A stretch of 64,000 nt of DNA, from positions 62,001 to 126,000 of the forward strand of contig NZ_FNCO01000004.1 in assembly GCF_900100795.1 (NCBI RefSeq). Direction: 5' to 3'. The position numbers were made by a program, and so were the translations under genes. Under the pieces are notes generated by a model. The model ran no database searches, was not told where the DNA came from, and worked only from the letters and a program-made list of their open reading frames with translations. This stretch comes from Pseudomonas abietaniphila (GTDB lineage Bacteria; Pseudomonadota; Gammaproteobacteria; Pseudomonadales; Pseudomonadaceae). Position 1 is the first letter of the stretch. Each line of letters opens with the position of its first letter. Positions 8,292 to 15,413 of this stretch are shown piece by piece.

Positions 8292-9579
8292 GATGTTTAC
8301 CTTGTAGCGCAGAATTCTTGACCGAGCCTGCGGCGTATTCCGCAGGCTCTACAGCGTTATTCATGTGCAGCCACGCCGCGTAGAGCGCGTGGTCGGTGCC
8401 GAACGCACCGGCCTTGGTGACAACACCGGGACGATGGCCGTGGCGTGTAGCGATCGGGCGCCCGAACGCAACGCCCGCTTCGATTTCACAGAGCAGTTGC
8501 AGGCTGCCGATACCCACCGCTTCGAGCATGGCTCGCGCGGTTTCACCGCCCGTGGCGACCAGACCGCCGACGTGAGCGAAGTGAGGTCGCACCAGCGCGG
8601 CCAGCAAGGTCGACAGCCGCGCACCTTCGGCCGGATCAAAGGCCTCGTCCCGGCCGATGCGCAACAGCAGGTCCTCGCCACGACGCAGGTACTCGCCAAT
8701 ACGCATTTCCCAACCGGCCCAATCCGCGTGTGACATGCCCTGACGCAGCACGGAAGGCGGCACGACGAGCTCGCCGATGGATGCGCGCTCCTTAAGCATC
8801 GCGCATTGACGTTGGGAAACGTCGGACAGGCTGCCGACCAAAACCAACGTAGGCGCGTGTTTTTCACGTGCGAACACGGGACTAGTGCCCGACGCCGACA
8901 ACACATCAGGCAACGCCGCAAGTTCACGCGCCAGCCCACCGGATCCCACCCAGAACAAGGGCGCTGATAAGTTCGCGGTGACGATCGCCAGCGTCCTCAG
9001 GTCCTCGGCGGTTTGCGCATCGACGATCAGCGCCTGGATATCGCTGCCAGCCATTTCGACAATGTGACCGGCCAGCGCATCAGCGTCGCCACGCAAGGTA
9101 TCCAATGTCAGCTTGGCGGTTCGCAGACCTGCGCCTTCAAGCAGGGTATCGATGTTGGCCGAACGGTCTGCGTGCTCCAGCTTCCAAGTGTCGGTGGTTT
9201 CCAGCGGCTGACCGTTGACCAGCACCCTGCCTTGCAGCGTGGTGCGCCCGGTTGCAGGAAAGGCCGGCGCGACGATCGCCAGACCCGCGTGCGACTGGAG
9301 TGCAGCGACTTCCGACGCCCAGTTGCCGCGCAGGGTCGAGTCGATCTTCTTGTACAGTCGCTGCCCCGGTTTGAGCAGCGTCCGGTACGCCGTCAGCGTG
9401 TGCTCAGCGGCTTGCGCGACAGACAGGCGACGGGTGTCGGTATCAATGGCGACCACGCTTGCATCGCCGGTGTCATGGGACGCATCAAGGGTCACCACCG
9501 TGCTCAGTCCGGCGCCCGCGAAGGCAATCGCGCAATCCGCCGCACCGGACAGATCATCGGCAATGATCAGCAATGTCAT
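8284..9579 (-). CDS. dtnK: Four-carbon acid sugar kinase (DUF1537 family)
   Basis: 431 residues, DUF1537/YgbK family: an N-terminal substrate domain ([28 protein letters not shown]) and a C-terminal nucleotide domain ([15 protein letters not shown]). Known members phosphorylate D-threonate, L-threonate or D-erythronate at C4. Pairing with pdxA2, rather than with a separate dehydrogenase and aldolase, points to the D-threonate (DtnK) or D-erythronate (DenK-like) route. Translation is linked at both ends: its ATG overlaps the kdgT stop (ATGA) and its end overlaps pdxA2. The exact stereoisomer is inferred from family precedent only. Confidence 0.88.
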   Translation of the reverse strand: MTLLIIADDLSGAADCAIAFAGAGLSTVVTLDASHDTGDASVVAIDTDTRRLSVAQAAEHTLTAYRTLLKPGQRLYKKIDSTLRGNWASEVAALQSHAGLAIVAPAFPATGRTTLQGRVLVNGQPLETTDTWKLEHADRSANIDTLLEGAGLRTAKLTLDTLRGDADALAGHIVEMAGSDIQALIVDAQTAEDLRTLAIVTANLSAPLFWVGSGGLARELAALPDVLSASGTSPVFAREKHAPTLVLVGSLSDVSQRQCAMLKERASIGELVVPPSVLRQGMSHADWAGWEMRIGEYLRRGEDLLLRIGRDEAFDPAEGARLSTLLAALVRPHFAHVGGLVATGGETARAMLEAVGIGSLQLLCEIEAGVAFGRPIATRHGHRPGVVTKAGAFGTDHALYAAWLHMNNAVEPAEYAAGSVKNSALQGKHHE

Positions 9580-10595
9580 CGAACCACCTCCCGCTCCGCA
9601 GCCACCTTCACCGGCTCGTCGTTCACCGGCGTGTCAGCGTGACGCGCTTTGTAGCGTTTGGCGACGGACGCGGTAAGAATCGGCGACAAAACAGCGGTGA
9701 CCACCACGCACGCCGCCACCAGCAAGGTCGCGGAATTTGCAGCGTCGGTGTAGACCGGATTCGCTGCCGCCACCAGCGCGGGGACTGCCGCCGCATTACC
9801 CGCCGTGTTGGCCGCTGCGACGCCCGCAACGCCGGTCCCGCCCGACACCCGGTCGGCGAAATACAGCGGAATGCCGGTCAGCACGACCACCGCCAGGCCC
9901 AGGCCAATACCCAACAAGCCCGCCTGCCAGACCTTGTGCAGGTCGAGGCTGGCGCCCAGCGCCAAGGCAAAGAACGGAATCATCACCGGCACAGCCTTGG
10001 CCAGAAAGTCGCGCATCTCGCGGTCAAGATTACCCAGCAACATGCCCAGCAGCAGCGGCAGGATTGCCCCCACCAGCGTAGGCCACGGAAACGCCGCCAA
10101 CCCGGCGACACCCAGCGTGACCATGGTCAGGAACGGACCGGACTCCAGCGACATGACCGAGTAAGCGCCGACGTCTTCGGACCGCCCGTATTGGCCCATC
10201 AGTGCCATGTACAACCCGCCGTTGGTGTCGTTCATGGCGGCAACCACCGCCAGCGTCGACAGCCCGGCGAAGATGCCCGAAGTGATCGGTTGCTCCCCCA
10301 GGAAGTGCCCCATGATCACGCCGATCACGATGGCGGTTCCGACCTTGGTGCCAAACAGCACGCCACCTTTCTTCAACAGATACGGTGTGGCTTTGATGTC
10401 GATGCTGGCGCCCATGCACACGTAGAACACCGCGAGAATAGGCAGCGAACCGGTGAACAGTGCGTTGGTGAACGAGCCGAAGAACTTCGGCATGTCAGGC
10501 AGAAACGTTGCGACGAGCGAGCCGATCAGCAGGGGCACGATCATCATGCCGCCGGGTACACGTTCAATGGTGCGCTTGATAGGAATCTGGGCCAC
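9576..10595 (-). CDS. kdgT: 2-keto-3-deoxygluconate permease-type sugar-acid transporter
   Basis: 339 residues, almost wholly hydrophobic with about ten membrane spans, KdgT family. The N-terminus has [20 protein letters not shown] and the family segments [18 protein letters not shown] and [26 protein letters not shown] are present. Homologues import 2-keto-3-deoxygluconate by proton symport. As first gene of an operon with a DUF1537 kinase and PdxA2, this copy more likely imports a four-carbon acid such as threonate or erythronate (inference). It starts with GTG at 10595, preceded by AAGGAGT at ideal spacing. Two candidate operator palindromes lie 74-150 bp upstream. Confidence 0.92.
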   Translation of the reverse strand: MAQIPIKRTIERVPGGMMIVPLLIGSLVATFLPDMPKFFGSFTNALFTGSLPILAVFYVCMGASIDIKATPYLLKKGGVLFGTKVGTAIVIGVIMGHFLGEQPITSGIFAGLSTLAVVAAMNDTNGGLYMALMGQYGRSEDVGAYSVMSLESGPFLTMVTLGVAGLAAFPWPTLVGAILPLLLGMLLGNLDREMRDFLAKAVPVMIPFFALALGASLDLHKVWQAGLLGIGLGLAVVVLTGIPLYFADRVSGGTGVAGVAAANTAGNAAAVPALVAAANPVYTDAANSATLLVAACVVVTAVLSPILTASVAKRYKARHADTPVNDEPVKVAAEREVVR

Positions 10596-10668
10596 GGGAG
10601 CACTCCTTATTCTTATAGTGGGGCAGTGGTGTGATGCATCAGGCTAAAGGCTTGAATTTGAGCGAAAC

Positions 10669-10746
10669 GATCATCTTTGTGATCAGTTCACGCAAATCAG
10701 CTTATTGCATTCGCACAAATCGCGCAAACCGATCAACAAAATGATC
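10669..10746. promoter_or_regulatory. Twin GATCA-N6-TGATC palindromes, candidate DeoR-type operators
   Basis: Two inverted repeats with the same arms and spacer length: GATCA-TCTTTG-TGATC at 10669-10684 and GATCA-ACAAAA-TGATC at 10731-10746, 62 bp apart. Related flanks (GAGCGAAAC on one side, TTCGAGCAAAT on the other) point in opposite directions, so the region has rough two-fold symmetry. They lie between kdgT and the divergent aldolase gene, where an operon-specific regulator would bind. The assignment to the local DeoR protein is inference. Confidence 0.5.
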
Positions 10747-10859
10747 ACTTCGAGCAAATGAAGCGATAAGACTTCGCGTGATGGCGGACCAGCACTCGAC
10801 GTCGACGAAACAGGCTGGCAGGCTGCACCCAGCGCAAAATGAAACCACTGGAGCCCGAC

Positions 10860-11627
10860 ATGTCCCACGCGTACAGCCCGCAGGAATGGCAACTCAGGCA
10901 AGAACTGGCCGCCTGTTATCGCCTGATCGCTCATTACAGGATGACCGACCTGATCTTCACCCACCTTTCCCTGCGCATCCCCGGCCCCGAGCATCACTTT
11001 CTGATCAACCCTTACGGCCTGATGTTCGAGGAGATCACGGCCTCGAACCTGGTGAAGATCGATCTTCACGGCAATAAGGTCGAGGCTTCGCCGTACCCGG
11101 TGAACCCCGCGGGTTTCGTGATTCACAGCGCCATTCACAGTGCACGGGAAGATGCTCAGTGCGTTCTGCACACGCACACCAAGGCGGGGTGCGCGGTGGC
11201 TGCGCAGACGTGCGGCTTACTGCCGGTGAACCAGATCTCGATGGAGTTCTATGGCCGCGTCGGCTACCACGACTACGAAGGCATCGCCCTGGATTTCAGT
11301 GAGCAACAGCGCCTGGTGGCCGATCTGGGGGATAACGCGGTGATGATCTTGCGCAACCACGGTTTATTGACCGTGGGCGAGAGCGTGAAGCAGGCTTTTC
11401 TGCGCATGTACTACCTGGAGAAAGCCTGTGAGATTCAGGTCACGGCGCAAGCCAGTGGCAACCTGCTCTTGCCGCCTGAAGAGGTCTGCCGGCGCACGGA
11501 AAGACAATTCAACGCACCCGGCCAAGGTGTTGCGGAGGGGGAGCTGAGCGATCTGGACGCCGTGGATTTTGCCTGGGCGGCCTTGCTGCGCCTGCTGGAT
11601 CGCGTGGCACCGGGGTACAAGGATTGA
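10860..11627 (+). CDS. Class II aldolase/adducin-family protein
   Basis: 255 residues with the class II aldolase/adducin fold. The zinc ligands are visible as HTHT (..CVLHTHTKAG) and a later His in ILRNHGLLTVG; the N-terminal FTHLSLRIPG and the acidic MEFYGR are also typical. Family members cleave or epimerise phosphorylated sugars, or decarboxylate acid-sugar phosphates (LtnC/OtnC type). ATG 10860 is chosen over 10839 because GGAG lies 8 nt before it. It is divergent from the acid-sugar operon and shares its regulatory gap, so a role in that pathway is possible but unproven: the kinase-PdxA2 route needs no aldolase. It could serve a different sugar. Confidence 0.88.
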   Translation: MSHAYSPQEWQLRQELAACYRLIAHYRMTDLIFTHLSLRIPGPEHHFLINPYGLMFEEITASNLVKIDLHGNKVEASPYPVNPAGFVIHSAIHSAREDAQCVLHTHTKAGCAVAAQTCGLLPVNQISMEFYGRVGYHDYEGIALDFSEQQRLVADLGDNAVMILRNHGLLTVGESVKQAFLRMYYLEKACEIQVTAQASGNLLLPPEEVCRRTERQFNAPGQGVAEGELSDLDAVDFAWAALLRLLDRVAPGYKD

Positions 11628-11685
11628 TCGGGAGTCTCTAGCGAAAGCGCCGGGCCGGCTTCCATTCATGCTGCGCCCCCGCTCC

Positions 11686-11798
11686 CTGTGGGAGACGTCG
11701 GAGGTTACGACGGCAGCGAAGGCGGTGGGTCAGTCACCGGTGATGTCACTGTCCCACCGCATTCGCCACTGTCGTAACCTCCAGCAGCTCCCACAGGT
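11686..11798. repeat. Long inverted repeat (REP-like element pair)
   Basis: The left arm at 11686-11731 begins CTGTGGGAGACGTCGGAGG and the right arm at about 11750-11798 is its near complement (GTCGTAACCTCC, CTCCCACAG). They flank about 18 bp that include TCACCGGTGA. The left arm recurs unchanged at 11920-11965, and a diverged copy of the right-arm orientation lies at 60041-60085. It behaves like a dispersed REP/REPIN-type element distinct from the two common families elsewhere in the window. Confidence 0.8.
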
Positions 11799-11915
11799 CT
11801 TGCGGCAGCCACAGGTTCTGGGTCTATCCAGTTCAGAGGTGTTGAGGCAGTCACAGGTTCTGGGTCTGCCCGGTTCAGAGGTCTTGAGGCAGCAACAGGT
11901 TCTGTGGTCTCCCCG
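11799..11915. repeat. 42-bp tandem repeat, about 2.7 copies
   Basis: Units at 11799-11840, 11841-11882 and 11883 onward (partial) share the core GAGGCAG, CACAGGTTCTGGGTCT and GTTCAGAGGT with a few substitutions. The array sits between two copies of the 46-bp element. No open frame or spacer pattern suggests a gene or CRISPR. Confidence 0.8.
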
Positions 11916-11919
11916 GTAC

Positions 11920-11965
11920 CTGTGGGAGACGTCGGAGGTTACGACGGCAGCGAAGGCGGTGGGTC
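11920..11965. repeat. Second exact copy of the 46-bp element
   Basis: Identical by eye over 46 bp to 11686-11731 and in the same orientation. With the inverted copy and the tandem array it makes a composite repeat block filling the gap between the aldolase gene and the AsnC regulator. Confidence 0.85.
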
Positions 11966-12082
11966 GGTCTTTATTGATGCTGGGGGTCTTATGAGCCTGC
12001 AAGCCTGCACCTACAGGAGTAATGCCTGACCAGGCGTTCGACAACGGGTAACATTGCGCCCTTGCCGAAGGAGATTCACCTC

Positions 12083-12544
12083 TTGCCTGACACTCGCCCT
12101 CCCGCTCTGGACGACATCGACCGCCAGTTGATCGCGGCCTTGCAGATCAATGCGCGCGAGCCCGTCGCCAATCTGGCTCGCCAGCTGGGCATCGCTCGCA
12201 CCACCGTGACGTCGCGGCTGGCACGTCTCGAGAAGGCGAAAATCATCACCGGCTACGGCGTGAGACTGAGCCAGCGTGTGGTGGATGGCGGCTTGCAGGC
12301 GTATGTCGGGATCACCGTGCAGCCTCGTTCCGGCAAGGAAGTGCTGCGGCGGTTGAGTGCGCTGGCTCAGGTGCAGCAGTTGTGCGCCGTCAGTGGCGAA
12401 TTCGATTACGTGGCCTGGCTGCGCACCGATTCGCCCGAACAACTGGATCAATTGCTGGACCTTATCGGCAGCGTCGATGGCGTGGAAAAGACCACCACGT
12501 CGATCATCCTCAGCAGCAAGATCGATCGCGGACAGCCGGTTTAG
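12083..12544 (+). CDS. Lrp/AsnC-family transcriptional regulator
   Basis: 153 residues: N-terminal winged helix (LDDIDRQLIAALQINAREPV, then LARQLGIARTTVTSRLARLE) and C-terminal RAM/ligand domain (AYVGITVQPRSGKEVLRRLSAL, VSGEFDYVAWLRTDSPEQLDQLL). I choose the TTG at 12083 because AAGGAG lies 9 nt upstream; the frame continues to a TTG at 12062 with no such site. It lies 140 bp upstream of davB in the same direction, so it is a natural candidate for an amino-acid (lysine) responsive regulator of davBA, but that is inference from position. A stem at 12556-12583 separates the two. Confidence 0.9.
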   Translation: MPDTRPPALDDIDRQLIAALQINAREPVANLARQLGIARTTVTSRLARLEKAKIITGYGVRLSQRVVDGGLQAYVGITVQPRSGKEVLRRLSALAQVQQLCAVSGEFDYVAWLRTDSPEQLDQLLDLIGSVDGVEKTTTSIILSSKIDRGQPV

Positions 12545-12555
12545 GGCTATTTGAT

Positions 12556-12583
12556 CAAAGTGACGTCAACCTTCGTCACTTTG
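12556..12583. promoter_or_regulatory. Inverted repeat between AsnC regulator and davB
   Basis: Perfect 9-bp arms, CAAAGTGAC (12556-12564) and GTCACTTTG (12575-12583), with a 10-nt loop. No T-run follows, so it may be a weak terminator for the regulator or an operator for davB expression. Confidence 0.45.
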
Positions 12584-12683
12584 TCTAAGATCTCTACATA
12601 ACGACGACACTCTGCGTCTTATTAACGTCTCAACTGTTATCTAGACTTGTTCCCTTTCGCGCCCCAGTCGAACAAGGTCAGTC

Positions 12684-14378
12684 ATGAAGAACAATCGCCA
12701 TCCCGCCGACGGAAAAAAACCGATCACGATTTTCGGCCCGGACTTTCCGTTCGCCTTCGATGACTGGATCGAGCACCCGGCCGGTCTGGGCAGCATCCCG
12801 ACCGAGAACCTTGGAAAAGAAGTCGCCATTGTGGGTGCAGGCATCGCAGGCCTCGTCGCTGCGTATGAGCTGATGAAGCTTGGCCTCAAACCCGTCGTGT
12901 ACGAAGCGTCGAAAATGGGCGGGCGCTTGCGCTCCCAGAAGTTCGAAGGCGCCGAGGGGATCATCGCCGAACTGGGCGGAATGCGTTTTCCGGTGTCCTC
13001 CACAGCGTTCTATCACTACGTCGACAAACTGGGCCTTGAGTCCAAACCGTTTCCCAACCCGCTGACCGCAGCGTCCGGCAGCACCGTGATCGACCTGGAA
13101 GGCACGACGCACTACGCACAGAAGCTGTCGGACTTGCCTGCGCTGTTTCAGGAAGTGGCCGACGCCTGGGCCGATGCCCTCGAAGACGGCGCGCAGTTCG
13201 CGGACATTCAGCAGGCCATCCGTGACCGCGATGTCCCGCGCCTCAAGGAACTGTGGGACAAGCTGGTGCCGCTGTGGGACGACCGCACCTTCTACGACTT
13301 CGTCGCCACCTCCAAAGCCTTCGCCAAACTGTCGTTCTATCACCGTGAAGTGTTCGGCCAGGTCGGGTTCGGCACCGGCGGCTGGGACTCGGACTTCCCG
13401 AACTCGATGCTGGAAATCTTCCGCGTGGTCATGACCAACTGCGACGATCACCAGCACCTGATCGTCGGCGGCGTGGAACAAGTACCGCTCGGCATCTGGC
13501 GTCACGCCCCCGAGCGCTGCGCGCACTGGCCGGAAGGCACCAGCCTCTCGACGCTGCACCACGGCGCACCGCGTACGGGTGTGAAGCGCATCGCACGCGC
13601 GGCCGACGGCCAATTCGCCGTCACCGACAACTGGGGCGATACCCGTCATTACGACGCTGTTCTGGCGACCTGCCAAAGCTGGTTGCTGACCACGCAGATC
13701 GAGTGCGAAGAGTCGTTGTTCTCCCAGAAGATGTGGATGGCACTGGACCGCACGCGCTACATGCAGTCATCGAAAACCTTCGTCATGGTCGACCGCCCGT
13801 TCTGGAAGGACAAAGACCCGGAAACCGGCCGTGATCTGATGAGCATGACGCTGACCGATCGCCTGACCCGCGGCACCTACCTGTTCGATAACGGCACTTA
13901 CTCCAACGGCGTCGAAAAGCCGGGCGTGATCTGCCTGTCGTATTCGTGGATGAGCGACGCGCTGAAAATGCTTCCGCACCCGGTGGAAAAGCGCGTCAGC
14001 CTGGCGCTCGGCGCGCTGAAAAAGATCTACCCGAAGGTCGATATCGCCGCGCGCATCATCGGCGACCCGATCACCGTGTCGTGGGAAGCCGACCCGCATT
14101 TCCTCGGCGCCTTCAAAGGCGCGCTGCCAGGCCACTATCGCTACAACCAGCGTATGTATGCGCACTTCATGCAAAAGGACATGCCCGACGATCAGCGCGG
14201 CATTTTCATCGCGGGCGACGACGTGTCATGGACGCCTGCCTGGGTTGAAGGCGCCGTGCAGACCTCGCTCAACGCGGTGTGGGGCATCATGACCCACTTT
14301 GGCGGCAAGACCCACGCCGAGAACCCGGGCCCGGGCGACGTGTTTCACGAAATCGGCCCGATCGTTTTGCCGGAATAA
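12684..14378 (+). CDS. davB: L-lysine 2-monooxygenase
   Basis: 564 residues, flavin amine-oxidase family. It converts L-lysine with O2 to 5-aminovaleramide and CO2, the first step of the 5-aminovalerate route of lysine catabolism. The N-terminal FAD site is EVAIVGAGIAGLVAAYELMK (about residues 48-67), then EASKMGGRLRSQ; the C-terminal flavin segment is GIFIAGDDVSWTPAWVEGAV. The sequence closely follows Pseudomonas DavB as I recall it, from the N-terminal NRHPADGKKPITIFGPDFPF onward. davA follows after 11 bp, completing the pathway to 5-aminovalerate. Other amine oxidases (tryptophan monooxygenase) share the fold, but the davA partner settles the call. Confidence 0.95.
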   Translation: MKNNRHPADGKKPITIFGPDFPFAFDDWIEHPAGLGSIPTENLGKEVAIVGAGIAGLVAAYELMKLGLKPVVYEASKMGGRLRSQKFEGAEGIIAELGGMRFPVSSTAFYHYVDKLGLESKPFPNPLTAASGSTVIDLEGTTHYAQKLSDLPALFQEVADAWADALEDGAQFADIQQAIRDRDVPRLKELWDKLVPLWDDRTFYDFVATSKAFAKLSFYHREVFGQVGFGTGGWDSDFPNSMLEIFRVVMTNCDDHQHLIVGGVEQVPLGIWRHAPERCAHWPEGTSLSTLHHGAPRTGVKRIARAADGQFAVTDNWGDTRHYDAVLATCQSWLLTTQIECEESLFSQKMWMALDRTRYMQSSKTFVMVDRPFWKDKDPETGRDLMSMTLTDRLTRGTYLFDNGTYSNGVEKPGVICLSYSWMSDALKMLPHPVEKRVSLALGALKKIYPKVDIAARIIGDPITVSWEADPHFLGAFKGALPGHYRYNQRMYAHFMQKDMPDDQRGIFIAGDDVSWTPAWVEGAVQTSLNAVWGIMTHFGGKTHAENPGPGDVFHEIGPIVLPE

Positions 14379-14389
14379 GGAGCCTGCTC

Positions 14390-15190
14390 ATGCGCGTCGC
14401 GCTCTATCAATGCCCACCGTTGCCGCGGGATGTCAGCGGCAACCTGCAACGTCTCAACACACGGGCGATCGAAGCGGCGGCGCAAGGCGCGTCGCTGCTG
14501 GTATGCCCCGAGATGTTTCTCAGCGGCTACAACATCGGCGCGCAGGCCGCTCGTTTGCTGGCGCAACGCAGTGATGGCCCGGCAGCGCAGGCCATCTCGG
14601 CCATTGCTCAGGCGACCGAAGTGGCGATTCTGTACGGCTATCCCGAGTTGGGCGCTGACGGTCAGATTTACAACGCCGTGCAATTGATCGACGCCCACGG
14701 TTCGCGTCTCTGCAATTACCGTAAGACTCATCTGTACGGCGAACTGGACAAGTCGATGTTCAGTGCAGGCGAAGAGCATTTCCCCATCGTGGAATTCAAC
14801 GGCTGGAAGCTGGGATTCCTGATCTGCTACGACGTGGAGTTTCCCGAAAACACGCGGCGTCTAGCGCTGGAAGGGGTTGATCTGATTCTGGTCCCGACCG
14901 CGAACATGGCCCCCTATGACTTCGTCGCTGAAGTCACCGTGCGGGCGCGCGCTTTCGAAAACCAGTGCTATCTGGTTTACGCCAACTACTGCGGCAGTGA
15001 GGGCGACATTCATTACTGCGGCTTGAGCAGTGTCTGTGCGCCGGACGGCAAACAGGTCGGCCTGGCGGGTCAGGATGAAACGCTGGTGGTCGCGGACCTA
15101 GACCGGCAATTGATGAGCGAATCGCAGGCCATCAATACCTACTTCAAGGATCGACGCCCCGGGTTTTACGCAGGCCTGGTCAAGGACTGA
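14390..15190 (+). CDS. davA: 5-aminovaleramide amidase (nitrilase superfamily)
   Basis: 266 residues, carbon-nitrogen hydrolase. It hydrolyses 5-aminovaleramide to 5-aminovalerate and ammonia. The Glu-Lys-Cys triad is in place: E41 in CPEMFLSG, K112 in YRKTHLYG and C146 in LICYDVEFPE. ATG 14390 follows AAGGAG by 7 nt. It is directly downstream of davB and surely co-transcribed. The later enzymes (davT, davD) are not in the window. An inverted REP pair follows the stop. Confidence 0.94.
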   Translation: MRVALYQCPPLPRDVSGNLQRLNTRAIEAAAQGASLLVCPEMFLSGYNIGAQAARLLAQRSDGPAAQAISAIAQATEVAILYGYPELGADGQIYNAVQLIDAHGSRLCNYRKTHLYGELDKSMFSAGEEHFPIVEFNGWKLGFLICYDVEFPENTRRLALEGVDLILVPTANMAPYDFVAEVTVRARAFENQCYLVYANYCGSEGDIHYCGLSSVCAPDGKQVGLAGQDETLVVADLDRQLMSESQAINTYFKDRRPGFYAGLVKD

Positions 15191-15225
15191 ACAAGACACC
15201 GCTCCTCAGGAGATCACCGGGTACT

Positions 15226-15316
15226 CTGTGGGAGCGAATTCATTCGCGAAAGACCTCACAGCCGACATAGATGTGTCGCCTGCATTGGCCAATCGCGAAT
15301 GAATTCGCTCCCACAG
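15226..15316. repeat. REP-type inverted pair, GAATTCATTCGCG family
   Basis: The arm CTGTGGGAGCGAATTCATTC.. at 15226 is mirrored by ..GAATGAATTCGCTCCCACAG ending 15316, a long hairpin with about 43 nt between arms. Further copies of this family lie at 19144-19231, 50668-50758 and 61793-61884. Here it separates davA from pqqF. Confidence 0.9.
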
Positions 15317-15413
15317 GGTGCTGGCGTACCTCCGAATCAGGCGTGCTCCGCACCCTTTCTGCCGTTATCCGCTAGCATGACCACTCACTTTCCCGAGCGC
15401 TGCGGAAAACGTC

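Noticed and set aside
11799..11915. 42-bp repeats considered as a CRISPR array
   Set aside because: Units are directly adjacent with no unique spacers, differ from each other, and no cas genes are near.
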